64,000 nucleotides of DNA, from assembly GCF_021462505.1 (NCBI RefSeq), contig NZ_JAKEDV010000006.1, positions 60,666 to 124,665 of the forward strand, written 5' to 3'. The DNA is from Thermus brockianus. GTDB taxonomy: Bacteria; Deinococcota; Deinococci; Deinococcales; Thermaceae. Of the stretch, positions 43,626 to 51,297 are shown piece after piece. Within the stretch, counting starts at the first letter, position 1, and each line of letters opens with the position of its first letter. The translations under genes were made by a program, and so were the position numbers. The notes beneath the pieces are model-generated. The model made no database searches. It was not told the DNA's origin and saw nothing but the letters and a program-made list of their open reading frames with translations.

Positions 43626-44291
43626 ATGGACCCAGGCCTCGAGGCCGCCTTCCGCTACGTGGAACGCCTCCTCTTCGGGGACATGGAGCGCCCCGGCCTC
43701 ACCCTCTACGACCTGGAGCGCCTGGTGGGCTACCCCGCCAAGGGCGACGGGCCTTTGAGCTACACCCTCCCCCGCACCAAAAGCCTTTCCGGCGTCCAGG
43801 GGGTGCGCCTTTTCTACTACCCCAAGGACCCAAACCTCCAACTCATCGTGGAGATAGAGGACCTGGAGGGGCGAAAGCACCTCCGCCACTTCCGTTGGAA
43901 CGGCTATACCTGGGAGGTGCCCGAGGGCAAGCGGGGCGACCTAAGGAGCACCGAGGAAAGCCTGGGCCTCGTCCCCGTGGGGGAGGACTACTTCCTGGGC
44001 TTTCCCCAGGAAGAGGCCAGGGAACTGGCGGAAGCGGTACGCAAAGGGGAGGCCCTGGGGGCCAAGTACCTCCTCTGCCCCCGGTGCGGGGCCCGGGTCT
44101 TCTACGCCCCCTCGGTGCGGCCAACGGAGGTGGCCTGCCCCCGGTGCGGCAACCCCACCCTGCTCTTCAAGACCTTTAGCGGCACCGAGGCCCCCAAGGA
44201 CCCCCTGGAGGTCCTGGCGGAGGAGCAACGGGCCCTAAGGAAGACCTTGGAGGAACTTCTTAGCTACCTCAAGCGGAAACTCGGCCCCTAG
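43626..44291 (+). CDS. Zinc-ribbon protein of unknown function
   Basis: A 221-residue cytosolic protein. The N-terminal half is unassigned. A C-terminal zinc ribbon has [13 protein letters not shown] and then CPRCGNPT, two CPxCG knuckles, followed by a coiled C-terminus ([21 protein letters not shown]). Possibly a nucleic-acid or ribosome-associated factor, but nothing confirms that. TAAGAT-N6-ATG decides the start. Confidence 0.72.
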   Translation: MDPGLEAAFRYVERLLFGDMERPGLTLYDLERLVGYPAKGDGPLSYTLPRTKSLSGVQGVRLFYYPKDPNLQLIVEIEDLEGRKHLRHFRWNGYTWEVPEGKRGDLRSTEESLGLVPVGEDYFLGFPQEEARELAEAVRKGEALGAKYLLCPRCGARVFYAPSVRPTEVACPRCGNPTLLFKTFSGTEAPKDPLEVLAEEQRALRKTLEELLSYLKRKLGP

Positions 44292-44758
44292 ACCCGCACC
44301 CCCGGTTGGCCCCAGCCGGTGTAGGCGTAAAACCGCCCCCGCTCCCCTGAAAGGTAATCCAAAAGGGGCTCCTGCAAGGGGCGGTGCCCGGAAAGCTTGA
44401 CCGCCACCTCTTCCGGGGTGAAAAAGCGGGCCTCCACGATGTGTCCATCGGGGTCCTTAGGGTTTAAAAGCCCCTCGTAGCTGGCCTTGAAGGCCATGGC
44501 CAGGGTGCGCTCGTTCTTGCGCCGGTCCTCCACCTGGATCACGTAGGCCAGGTGCTCCACCGCCTTGACCCAAAGGCCCGTTTCCTCCCGCACCTCCCGG
44601 GCCAAGGCCTCCAAGACCGTCTCCCCGGGCTCCACCGTGCCCCCGGGAAGGGTATAGCGCACCTGGCCCCGGCGGCCCCAGTCGTTCCCCACCAAGAGGA
44701 CCCGGCCCTGGCGGTCCAGGAGGATGGCCGCCACCACCAGGATCTCGCGGCGCATCAC
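44288..44758 (-). CDS. NUDIX hydrolase
   Basis: A 156-residue NUDIX protein with the box GGTVEPGETVLEALAREVREETGL in which Gly, Glu and the REVREE core are all present (residues 40-63). N-terminal REILVVAAILLDRQGRVLLV is typical. Substrate unknown. Translationally coupled to prfA: its ATG overlaps the stop of prfA by 4 bp. Confidence 0.9.
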   Translation of the reverse strand: MMRREILVVAAILLDRQGRVLLVGNDWGRRGQVRYTLPGGTVEPGETVLEALAREVREETGLWVKAVEHLAYVIQVEDRRKNERTLAMAFKASYEGLLNPKDPDGHIVEARFFTPEEVAVKLSGHRPLQEPLLDYLSGERGRFYAYTGWGQPGVRV

Positions 44759-45819
44759 GCTTCCGTCATGGCCTCCAGCTGCCGCTCCTGGTCGGCCCGC
44801 TTGAGGGCCTCCAAAAGGGGCTGGAGGTGGCCCGAGAGGACGCCCTCGAGGTCGTGGGTGGTGAAGCCGATGCGGTGGTCCGTGACCCGGGACTGGGGGA
44901 AGTTGTAGGTGCGGATCTTCTCCGAGCGCTCCCCGGTGCCGATCTGGGCCAGGCGGGTCTGGCGGAGCTTTTCCGCCTCCTCCGCCCGCTTCATCTCCAA
45001 AAGGCGGCTCCTGAGGATCATGAGGGCCTTCTCCCGGTTCTTGATCTGGCTCCGGGAGTCCTGGCAGGTGACCATGATCCCCGTGGGCAGGTGCACCACC
45101 CGCACGGCGGAGTCCGTGGTGTTCACCCCCTGCCCCCCAGGCCCCGAGGCCCGCATCACGTCAATGCGGATCTCGTCCATGTTGAGCTGGAAGTCCGCCT
45201 CCTCCGCCTTGGGCAAGACGGCCACCGTGGCCGTGGAGGTGTGGATCCGCCCCTGGGTTTCCGTGGCCGGAACCCGTTGCACCCGGTGGACCCCGCTTTC
45301 GTACTTGAAGGTGCCGTAGGCCCCCGGACCCCGCACCTCAAAGACCACCTTGGAGAAGCCCCCTAGGTCCGTGGGGTTGGAGTCCAGGATCTCCGTTTCA
45401 AACCCCATCTCCTCGGCGAAGCGGAGGTACATCTCCAAAAGGTCCCGGGCGAAAAGGGCCGCCTCCTCCCCCCCGGTGCCGGCCCGGATCTCCACGATGG
45501 CGTCCCTTTCGTCCATGGGGTCTTTGGGCAGGAGGTGGCGCTCAAGCTCCCTTTCTAGCGCTTCCTTCCGGGCAAGAAGCCGTTCCTTCTCCGCCTTGGC
45601 CTCCTCCTTCAGGTCGGGGTCTTCCAGGAGGGTTTCTAGGCCCTCGAGGTCCTCCAAGACCTTGCGGTACTCCCGGATGAGGGCGATGATCTCCCCCATC
45701 TCCGCATAGCGCCGGGAAAGGTTCTGGTAGCGCTTGGGGTCCTTTAGGACCTCGGGGTCGGCAAGGAGCGCTTCCAGCTCCCGGTGCTCTTCTTCTAGGC
45801 GCGCAAGCTTATCCAGCAT
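44755..45819 (-). CDS. prfA: Peptide chain release factor 1
   Basis: RF1 releases at UAA/UAG. The 354-residue protein has the anticodon-mimic PxT-type region (QRVPATETQGRIHTST) and the catalytic GGQ loop in RASGPGGQGVNTTDSAVRVVHLPTG. N-terminal helices begin LDKLARLEEEHRELEALL. TATCCT lies 11 bases before the ATG. Confidence 0.97.
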   Translation of the reverse strand: MLDKLARLEEEHRELEALLADPEVLKDPKRYQNLSRRYAEMGEIIALIREYRKVLEDLEGLETLLEDPDLKEEAKAEKERLLARKEALERELERHLLPKDPMDERDAIVEIRAGTGGEEAALFARDLLEMYLRFAEEMGFETEILDSNPTDLGGFSKVVFEVRGPGAYGTFKYESGVHRVQRVPATETQGRIHTSTATVAVLPKAEEADFQLNMDEIRIDVMRASGPGGQGVNTTDSAVRVVHLPTGIMVTCQDSRSQIKNREKALMILRSRLLEMKRAEEAEKLRQTRLAQIGTGERSEKIRTYNFPQSRVTDHRIGFTTHDLEGVLSGHLQPLLEALKRADQERQLEAMTEA

Positions 45820-45848
45820 ACCTTATCTCAGGATACCCCAAAGCGGGC

Positions 45849-45877
45849 TTGCCCCGGGATTTAGGTTTGCCTAAAAT
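45849..45877 (+). promoter_or_regulatory. Promoter and DtxR/MntR-type operator of the ZIP gene
   Basis: TTGCCC (45849-45854) and TAAAAT (45872-45877), spacer 17 bp; the ATG follows after seven bases. TTTAGGTTTGCCTAAA (45860-45875), a perfect palindrome with 6-bp arms, covers the spacer end and most of the -10. It has the TTAGG-N4-CCTAA form of DtxR/MntR-family boxes, predicting repression by Mn or Fe. Confidence 0.65.
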
Positions 45878-45884
45878 TGGGGGC

Positions 45885-46679
45885 ATGGACACCCCCCTCT
45901 TTCACGCCCTCCTTGGGGGCCTTTTCACCTGGGGGCTGACCGCGGTGGGGGCGGCCAGCGTCTTCCTCGCCCGAGAGCCCAGCCGCAAACTCCTAGACGG
46001 CATGCTGGGTTTCGCCGCCGGGGTGATGCTGGCCGCCAGCGTCTTCTCCCTCCTCCTGCCAGGGATGGAGATGGCGGAGGCCCAAGGGCAAAACCCCCTC
46101 GTTCCGGCGGTGGTGGGCTTCCTCCTGGGGGGAGCCTTGTTGCGCCTTGTGGACCGCCTCCTTCCCCACGTTCACCTCATGCCGGGGGCCCAGGCGGAAG
46201 GCGTGCCCACCCCCTGGCGGCGCACCACCCTCCTCATCCTGGCCATCACCCTGCACAACTTCCCCGAGGGGCTTGCGGTGGGGGTGGCCTTCGGGGCGGC
46301 GGGCCTAGACCCCACGGGGGCGGCAAGCCTGGGTGGGGCCATCGCCCTGGCCGTGGGCATTGGGCTTCAGAACCTGCCCGAGGGCCTGGCCGTGGCCTGG
46401 CCCCTGCGGCGGGCAGGGGTGGGGGCGGGGCTCGCCTTCTTCTACGGCCAACTCTCCGCCATCGTGGAGCCTTTAGGGGCGCTCCTGGGGGCGGCTTTGG
46501 TGGGGCAGATGATGGCCCTCCTTCCCTACCTCATGGCCCTGGCGGCGGGGGCCATGGTTTTCGTCATCGTGGAGGAGGTGATCCCGGAAAGCCAGGCGGA
46601 GGGCAACGGGGACGTTTCCAGCTTTGGGGTCATGGTGGGCTTCGCCACCATGATGGCCCTGGACGTGGCCTTGGGCTAG
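45885..46679 (+). CDS. ZIP-family divalent metal transporter
   Basis: A 264-residue, eight-helix membrane protein of the GufA/ZIP group. Helix IV has the metal motif ITLHNFPEGLAVGVAFG and helix V the matching QNLPEGLAVAWPLR. It imports Zn, Mn or Fe. The upstream palindrome suggests control by a manganese- or iron-sensing repressor. Mature N-terminus begins DTPLFHALLGG. Confidence 0.92.
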   Translation: MDTPLFHALLGGLFTWGLTAVGAASVFLAREPSRKLLDGMLGFAAGVMLAASVFSLLLPGMEMAEAQGQNPLVPAVVGFLLGGALLRLVDRLLPHVHLMPGAQAEGVPTPWRRTTLLILAITLHNFPEGLAVGVAFGAAGLDPTGAASLGGAIALAVGIGLQNLPEGLAVAWPLRRAGVGAGLAFFYGQLSAIVEPLGALLGAALVGQMMALLPYLMALAAGAMVFVIVEEVIPESQAEGNGDVSSFGVMVGFATMMALDVALG

Positions 46680-47002
46680 TCCCGGCCCAAGCGCTCCCGT
46701 AGGAGGCGGGCGGCCTCCTCCGCTTTGGCCTTGGCGGTCTCCGCCGCCTTCTTGGCCGCCTCCGCCAAGCTTTTGAGCCCGTCGGGAAGCCCGTCCTGGT
46801 CCTGATCCAGTTCCTTCAAGCGGGCCTTGGCCTCCTCCAGCGCCTTTTTGGCCTCCTCCAAGGCCCGCTCCACCACGTCGGGCCGGCCATCCTTGTCCTG
46901 GTCCAGCTTGTCCTTGAGCTCCAAGAGGCGCTTTTCCACCTCATCGGCCACGGACCGCACCGTCTCCTTGGCCTTTTCCAAGAAATCTCTGAAATCCGCC
47001 AT
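46676..47002 (-). CDS. Helical protein with two DxDxDG-type calcium-loop motifs
   Basis: A 108-residue cytosolic protein composed of amphipathic helices (Ala/Glu/Lys repeats) interrupted by two near-identical loops, KLDQDKDGRPDVVE and ELDQDQDGLPDGLK. Each matches the DxDxDGxxD loop of dockerin/thrombospondin-type calcium sites. No signal peptide. Apolipoprotein-like helices make coiled-coil or membrane contact possible. I know of no assigned function. Confidence 0.7.
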   Translation of the reverse strand: MADFRDFLEKAKETVRSVADEVEKRLLELKDKLDQDKDGRPDVVERALEEAKKALEEAKARLKELDQDQDGLPDGLKSLAEAAKKAAETAKAKAEEAARLLRERLGRD

Positions 47003-47010
47003 GCTTCATG

Positions 47011-47592
47011 CTACAACAAGGCCCTAAGGTCCGCCACCACCTGGTCCGTGGCCTCCACCTTGTCCGGGCTGAAGAGGAGGACGAGCCTCCCCCCTTGCAC
47101 CACGAAGGTGGTGGCGGTGTGGTCCACCAGGTACTCCCCCGGCCCCCGGTACTGGGTCTTCTGGTAGTAGACGCCAAAGCGTTGGGCCACCTCCCGGATG
47201 GCCTCAGGGCTCCCGGAAAGGCCCAGGAAGCTCGGGTGGAAGGCCTTGGCGTAGCGGTCCGCCACCTCGGGGGGGTCCCGCTCCGGGTCCACGCTCACGA
47301 AGACTACCCGCACCCTTTCCTGCTCCTTCGGGGAAAGCTTTTCGTAAGCCCGCTTCAGGGCGAGAAGGGTAGTGGGGCAAACATCGGGGCAGTGCACGTA
47401 GCCAAAGAAGAGCAGGACCACCTTGGCCTCGAGGTCGGCCAGGCGCACCGGGCCCCCGGGGCTTTCCAGGGTAAAGTCCACGGGCTTGGGGTTCATGAGC
47501 CGGGTGCCGTAGAAGCTATGCCCCTTGGGCAGGAGGAGGTAGGCCACCCCCAGGAGGGCCAAGAGGGCAAGGGGAAGCCAAAGCCGCCTCAT
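47011..47592 (-). CDS. Sco1/SenC copper chaperone
   Basis: A 193-residue membrane-anchored thioredoxin-fold protein (helix LALLALLGVAYLL at residues 6-18). Copper ligands are the CPDVCP pair in GYVHCPDVCPTTLLALK and the downstream His in DHTATTFVV. Sco1 matures the CuA site of cytochrome c oxidase. Its start overlaps the stop of the PCuAC gene by 4 bp. Confidence 0.93.
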   Translation of the reverse strand: MRRLWLPLALLALLGVAYLLLPKGHSFYGTRLMNPKPVDFTLESPGGPVRLADLEAKVVLLFFGYVHCPDVCPTTLLALKRAYEKLSPKEQERVRVVFVSVDPERDPPEVADRYAKAFHPSFLGLSGSPEAIREVAQRFGVYYQKTQYRGPGEYLVDHTATTFVVQGGRLVLLFSPDKVEATDQVVADLRALL

Positions 47593-48008
47593 CGGGCCTC
47601 CACGGGCAGGAGCACCTTAAGCCGGGTGCCGTCTTGGAACCGGAGAACGAGCTCCACCTTTTCCCCCAGCTTGAGGGGCCGCTTGAGGTTGAAGAGCATG
47701 AGGTGGTACCCCCCGGGCTTGAGGGCAAGCTTTCCCTTGGGCGGGACCTCGGCGAAGTCCACGGGCCGCATCCCCATGACCATCTTGCCGTCCTTTTCCT
47801 GGTGGAAGGTGCCGTGAAGCTCCACCCGCTCGGCCCAAGCCGCCTCCGCCCCCACCAGGCGCAAGGGAGCCTCCCCCGGGTTTTCCAAGGTGAGGTAAGC
47901 GGCGGTCACGGCCAAGGTGGCCGGGTAGCGGACCCAGCCCTCCACCACCCGCACCTCCTGGGCCAAGGCCAGGCCGAGAAGGAGGAAGAACCCCATCCAG
48001 CGCCGCAT
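47589..48008 (-). CDS. PCuAC periplasmic copper chaperone
   Basis: A 139-residue exported protein with a signal peptide (MRRWMGFFLLLGLALAQ). Cu(I) ligands follow the H(M)x10Mx21HxM pattern: HGTFHQEKDGKMVMGM and then GYHLM. In T. thermophilus PCuAC loads copper into the CuA subunit of the ba3 oxidase, with Sco acting as reductase. The ATG at 48008 has TATCCT six bases upstream (48015-48020), which excludes a longer in-frame extension. Confidence 0.93.
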   Translation of the reverse strand: MRRWMGFFLLLGLALAQEVRVVEGWVRYPATLAVTAAYLTLENPGEAPLRLVGAEAAWAERVELHGTFHQEKDGKMVMGMRPVDFAEVPPKGKLALKPGGYHLMLFNLKRPLKLGEKVELVLRFQDGTRLKVLLPVEAR

Positions 48009-48085
48009 GGCCTCAGGATAGGGGGCCTTGGGGGGACAAATGTACTTCACCGGGGTAAGATGCCCCCGGGAAGGAGCTTTAGACC

Positions 48086-48532
48086 ATGCTCCGCATAGCC
48101 GGCATCCTCCTCACCCTCCCCTTCTTCCTCCAGCTCCTCGGCCTGGGGGATACCCCCTTGGGCGGGGGGCTCTGCGGGGAGGTCTTCCGCCAGAAAGACC
48201 CCGCCTTGGCCCTGCAAACCCCGGGGTTTTGGTATGGCCTCCTCTTCATGCTCCTTTTGGCCCTGGAGCTAGGCTACGGGCTTTCCCTCCTCCTCCTGCC
48301 CCTTCTGGAGGTGCGCCTTGGCCCCGCCTGGCTCCGGACCGGGCGCTTTCTGGTGGGGGCGCTTCTCGCCCTTTTCTTCCTCACCCGCACCACCGGGCTT
48401 CCCCTGCCCACCCCCACGGGAGTGGTCCTGGAACCCGCCCCCCTGGACCCCCTAAGCCTCCTTCTGGTGGGGCTCTCCCTTTTGGGCGGGCTCCTTTTGC
48501 GGGAGAATGGGGGGCATGGAACGCCTGCTTGA
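48086..48532 (+). CDS. Small membrane protein of unknown function
   Basis: A 148-residue protein with four predicted helices (IAGILLTLPFFLQLLGL, FWYGLLFMLLLALELGYGLSLLLL, TGRFLVGALLALFFL, LSLLLVGLSLLGGLLLR). No motif is recognised; the fold resembles DoxX-like proteins. TAAGAT (48056-48061) and AAGGAG before the ATG make this a conventional leadered gene. Overlaps mazG by 17 bp. Confidence 0.72.
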   Translation: MLRIAGILLTLPFFLQLLGLGDTPLGGGLCGEVFRQKDPALALQTPGFWYGLLFMLLLALELGYGLSLLLLPLLEVRLGPAWLRTGRFLVGALLALFFLTRTTGLPLPTPTGVVLEPAPLDPLSLLLVGLSLLGGLLLRENGGHGTPA

Positions 48533-49100
48533 GGTGATGCGCCGCCTCAGGGGCCCCGGGGGGTGCCCCTGGGACCGGGCCCAGACCCACGAGAGCCTGG
48601 TCCCCTACCTCCTGGAGGAGGCCTCGGAGGCGGCGGACGCCCTCCTTGGGGGAAACCCCAAGGAGATGGCGGAGGAGCTTGGGGACGTCCTCCTCCAGGT
48701 GGCCTTCCACAGCGTCATCGCCGAGGAGGAGGGGCGCTTTGCCTACGAGGACGTAGAGCGGGCCATCGTGGAAAAGCTCATCCGCCGCCACCCCCACGTC
48801 TTCGGGGAGGCAAAGGCCAAGACCCCGGAGGAGGTGAAGGCCCGCTGGGAAGACCTGAAGGCCCAGGAAGGGAAGCGGGAAGACCCTTGCGGCCTGCCCA
48901 AGAACCTCCCCACCCTGTTAAGGGCCTACGAGCTCCAGCGCAAAGGCATAGACCCCGGAAGCGAGGAAGGGCTTTTGCTGGCCCTGGAAAGAGGCGACCT
49001 GGAGGAGGCGCTTTGGAACCTGGTGGGGCTTTTCGCCAAAAGGGGTTTGGACCCCGAGACCGCCTTAAGAAGGCGCTCCCGCAAAGCCTGCCGGAGGTAG
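48516..49100 (+). CDS. mazG: Nucleoside triphosphate pyrophosphohydrolase MazG
   Basis: MazG hydrolyses (d)NTPs to the monophosphates, cleaning the nucleotide pool. The 194-residue protein has RLRGPGGCPWDRAQTHESL at the N-terminus, the EEASEAADAL and EELGDVLLQVAFHSVIAEEE metal-binding helices, and a second half ending at RRRSRKACRR. An ATG at 48507 is an alternative start; 48516 is preferred by GAGAAT-N7 spacing and the family start. The C-terminus looks shorter and more basic than usual. Confidence 0.9.
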   Translation: MERLLEVMRRLRGPGGCPWDRAQTHESLVPYLLEEASEAADALLGGNPKEMAEELGDVLLQVAFHSVIAEEEGRFAYEDVERAIVEKLIRRHPHVFGEAKAKTPEEVKARWEDLKAQEGKREDPCGLPKNLPTLLRAYELQRKGIDPGSEEGLLLALERGDLEEALWNLVGLFAKRGLDPETALRRRSRKACRR

Positions 49101-49600
49101 CCCTCCCCCAGGGCTTTCGCCTAGCGGCGGTGGCCGTGCCCCTCCTGGGAGGGCACCTCCTCTTCACCCGGCGTAGCCCCTCGCTCCCCACCCACGCCGG
49201 CCAGGTGAGCTTCCCCGGAGGGGTGGTGGAAGCGGGGGAAGGGGTGGTGGAGGCGGCCTTAAGGGAGGCGGAGGAGGAGGTGGGGCTCAAGGGGGTGGAG
49301 CCCTTGGGCTTCCTCTCCCCCACCCTTTCCCCCCAAGGGTTTTGGGTGCAGCCCGTGGTGGTCTTCCGGGAAGACCTCCCCCCCCTAAAGCCCAACCCGG
49401 AGGAGGTGGCGGAGGTCCTCCTCGCTCCCCTGGAGGAGCTTCTGGCCCTGGCCCCTTGGAGCGAGGTGCGCCTAGGGCGCACCGTGTGGCACTTCCCCTG
49501 GCGGGGGGTGGACATCTGGGGGGTGACGGGGAATATCCTGAAGGAGTTCCTGGAGGTGTGGCGTGCGGCGCATCGGGATTTTGCTGGCGGACCTCTTTGA
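49013..49600 (+). CDS. NUDIX hydrolase, CoA-pyrophosphatase-like, nested start
   Basis: A 195-residue protein whose NUDIX box is GGVVEAGEGVVEAALREAEEEVGL (split, residues near 70-93), with ARAGQVSFPGG-type context (THAGQVSFPGGVV), typical of NudL/CoA pyrophosphatases. No ATG or GTG is near the expected start; the TTG at 49013 is preceded by GGAGGAGG with a 4-nt gap, so it is proposed. It overlaps mazG by 88 bp in another frame and the next gene by 38 bp. Confidence 0.75.
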   Translation: MEPGGAFRQKGFGPRDRLKKALPQSLPEVALPQGFRLAAVAVPLLGGHLLFTRRSPSLPTHAGQVSFPGGVVEAGEGVVEAALREAEEEVGLKGVEPLGFLSPTLSPQGFWVQPVVVFREDLPPLKPNPEEVAEVLLAPLEELLALAPWSEVRLGRTVWHFPWRGVDIWGVTGNILKEFLEVWRAAHRDFAGGPL

Positions 49601-50060
49601 CGAGCGGGAGTTCCTCTACCCCTACTACCGGGTGCAGGAGGCGGGGTACACCCCGGTGGTCCTGGGGCTCGAGGCCCGGGAGTACCGGGCCAAGTCGGGC
49701 TTTGGCTGGAAGGCGGACCTGGCCGCAGGGGAGGCCCCGGAGCTTGCGGGTCTCCTCATCCCCGGCGGGTTCGCCCCCGACTACCTGCGGCGGAGCGAGG
49801 CCGTCTTGGCCCTGGTGCGGAAGGTGGCGGAAGAGGGGAAGCCCTTAGGGGCCATCTGCCATGCGGGCTGGGTCCTCATCAGCGCCGGGGTGGTGCGGGG
49901 CAGGCGGGTCACGGGCTTCGCCTCCATCCGGGACGATCTGGTGAACGCCGGCGGGCTCTACCAGGAGGAAGGGGTGGTGGTGGACGGCAACCTGGTGACC
50001 GCCCAGGGGCCCAAGGACCTGCCCGGGTTCATGCGGGCCTTTCTCGGGCTCCTAGGGTGA
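49563..50060 (+). CDS. DJ-1/PfpI family protein
   Basis: A 165-residue DJ-1/PfpI fold with the nucleophile elbow AICHAGWVLISAG (Cys) and the acidic partner Glu in RIGILLADLFDEREF. Related proteins act as deglycases, chaperones or proteases; the function here is uncertain. Starts with GTG preceded by GGAGG six bases away. Converges with argB, overlapping 32 bp. Confidence 0.88.
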   Translation: MRRIGILLADLFDEREFLYPYYRVQEAGYTPVVLGLEAREYRAKSGFGWKADLAAGEAPELAGLLIPGGFAPDYLRRSEAVLALVRKVAEEGKPLGAICHAGWVLISAGVVRGRRVTGFASIRDDLVNAGGLYQEEGVVVDGNLVTAQGPKDLPGFMRAFLGLLG

Positions 50061-50796
50061 AAAGGGTCCCCGCCTCGCCCAAAAGCACCCTCTCCAAAAC
50101 CCCCAGGCCTCCCTTGGCGATGGCCGCCCAGGGGGCCCCGGCCCGGAGCGCCGCCAAGGCCGCCTCCACCTTGGGGATCATCCCCCCTTGGATGACCCCT
50201 TGGGCCTTCAGGGCCTCCACCTCCTCCGGGGTGAGGCGGGAAAGGCGGGTCTTGGGGTCCTTGGGGTCCGCATAGACCCCCTCCACGTCGGTGAGGAACA
50301 CCGCCCCCCACCCCAAGGCCCCGGCCACGGCGCCGGCGGCGGTGTCGGCGTTGACGTTCAAGGGGCCCTCCTCGTCCAGGGCGATGGGGGCGAGGAGGGG
50401 GGTGTAGCCCTTCTCCAGAAGGTCCAGGAAAAGCCCCGCCTCCACCCCCACCACCTCCCCCACCCGGCCGAGCTCGGGAAGGGCTCTGCCCTTCAGGCAA
50501 AGGGCGTCCCTCCCGGAAAGGGAGAGGGCCCTTCTTCCCCTTCGGGAAAGCCCCTCCGCCAGGCGCTTGCCCGTAAGGTAGAGGGCCATCTCCACCGCCT
50601 CGAGGTGCTCCTTGGGCGTCACGCGCAGGCCCCCCACGAAACGGCTCTCGTACCCCAGCCGGGCGAGGAGGGCCCCGATCTCGGGGCCGCCGCCGTGGAC
50701 CAGGACCAGGGGCCCGGGATAGCGGGCGAGTTCGTCCAAAAGGGCCTCAGCCCCCCTTAGGCTTCCTCCCACCTTCACCAAGAGGGCCTCACTCAA
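50029..50796 (-). CDS. argB: Acetylglutamate kinase
   Basis: ArgB phosphorylates N-acetylglutamate in arginine synthesis. The 255-residue amino-acid-kinase protein contains [46 protein letters not shown] and [15 protein letters not shown], all typical of ArgB (a LysZ homologue would be somewhat different). A TTG start at 50796 overlaps the upstream stop and has GGAGGT before it; a TTG or GTG five or six codons later is possible. Confidence 0.85.
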   Translation of the reverse strand: MSEALLVKVGGSLRGAEALLDELARYPGPLVLVHGGGPEIGALLARLGYESRFVGGLRVTPKEHLEAVEMALYLTGKRLAEGLSRRGRRALSLSGRDALCLKGRALPELGRVGEVVGVEAGLFLDLLEKGYTPLLAPIALDEEGPLNVNADTAAGAVAGALGWGAVFLTDVEGVYADPKDPKTRLSRLTPEEVEALKAQGVIQGGMIPKVEAALAALRAGAPWAAIAKGGLGVLERVLLGEAGTLFTLGARERPA

Positions 50797-51280
50797 GGTA
50801 GACCACCTCCTCGGGCAAGCCTTCCTCCTCCTCGGCCTCCAAGAGGTCCCCAAACCCCAAAAGGGCGTGGTCGGGGTGGAGGCCGAAGCGGGCGGCGAGG
50901 GCCTGGACGGCGCCCGTGGGGGGCATCCGCCTAGCCTCCTCTAGAAGGGGAAGAAGCGCCTCGGGGGCCGAAAGGGCTTCCCCCAGTTCCGGGCCCCGCC
51001 TGAGCTCGGCCACCACCTCGCCCCCCTCCGCCAGGAGGAAGAGGAGGTCCTCCTCGTTCAGGACCATAAAGGCCAGGGCAGGCCCCAGCCCTGAAAGCGC
51101 CTTCAGGAAGGCCCGTATGGCCTCTGGGTCCTCCTCGGCCTCGAGGGCCTCGTGGTAGAGGCTCACCCAGGGGGGGTCGGGCACCAGGTACACCCCGGCC
51201 CCCTGGGTGCGGCCTCCCGCCCAAGCCGCCACCTCCTCCAAGGGGGCCTTGACGTGGAAGGAGAGAAAGCTCCGCACCAC
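50789..51280 (-). CDS. Uncharacterised protein upstream of argB
   Basis: A 163-residue mixed alpha/beta cytosolic protein (SFLSFHVKAPLEEVAAWAGG...GVYLVPDPPWVSLYHEALEAEEDPEAI), not recognised. The tail is acidic. Starts with GTG (two adjacent GTGs at 51277 and 51280); the minus-strand TAGTAT lies five or eight bases upstream and overlaps the dnaX -10. Coupled to argB by overlapping stop/start. Confidence 0.68.
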   Translation of the reverse strand: MVRSFLSFHVKAPLEEVAAWAGGRTQGAGVYLVPDPPWVSLYHEALEAEEDPEAIRAFLKALSGLGPALAFMVLNEEDLLFLLAEGGEVVAELRRGPELGEALSAPEALLPLLEEARRMPPTGAVQALAARFGLHPDHALLGFGDLLEAEEEEGLPEEVVYLE

Positions 51281-51284
51281 GCCC

Positions 51285-51291
51285 TATACTA
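51285..51291. promoter_or_regulatory. Overlapping divergent -10 elements, dnaX / argB unit
   Basis: TATACTA: TATACT on plus (51285-51290), seven bases before the dnaX GTG, and TAGTAT on minus (51286-51291), five or eight bases before the divergent GTG. Symmetry lets one site drive both units. Confidence 0.6.
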
Positions 51292-51297
51292 GCCCTT

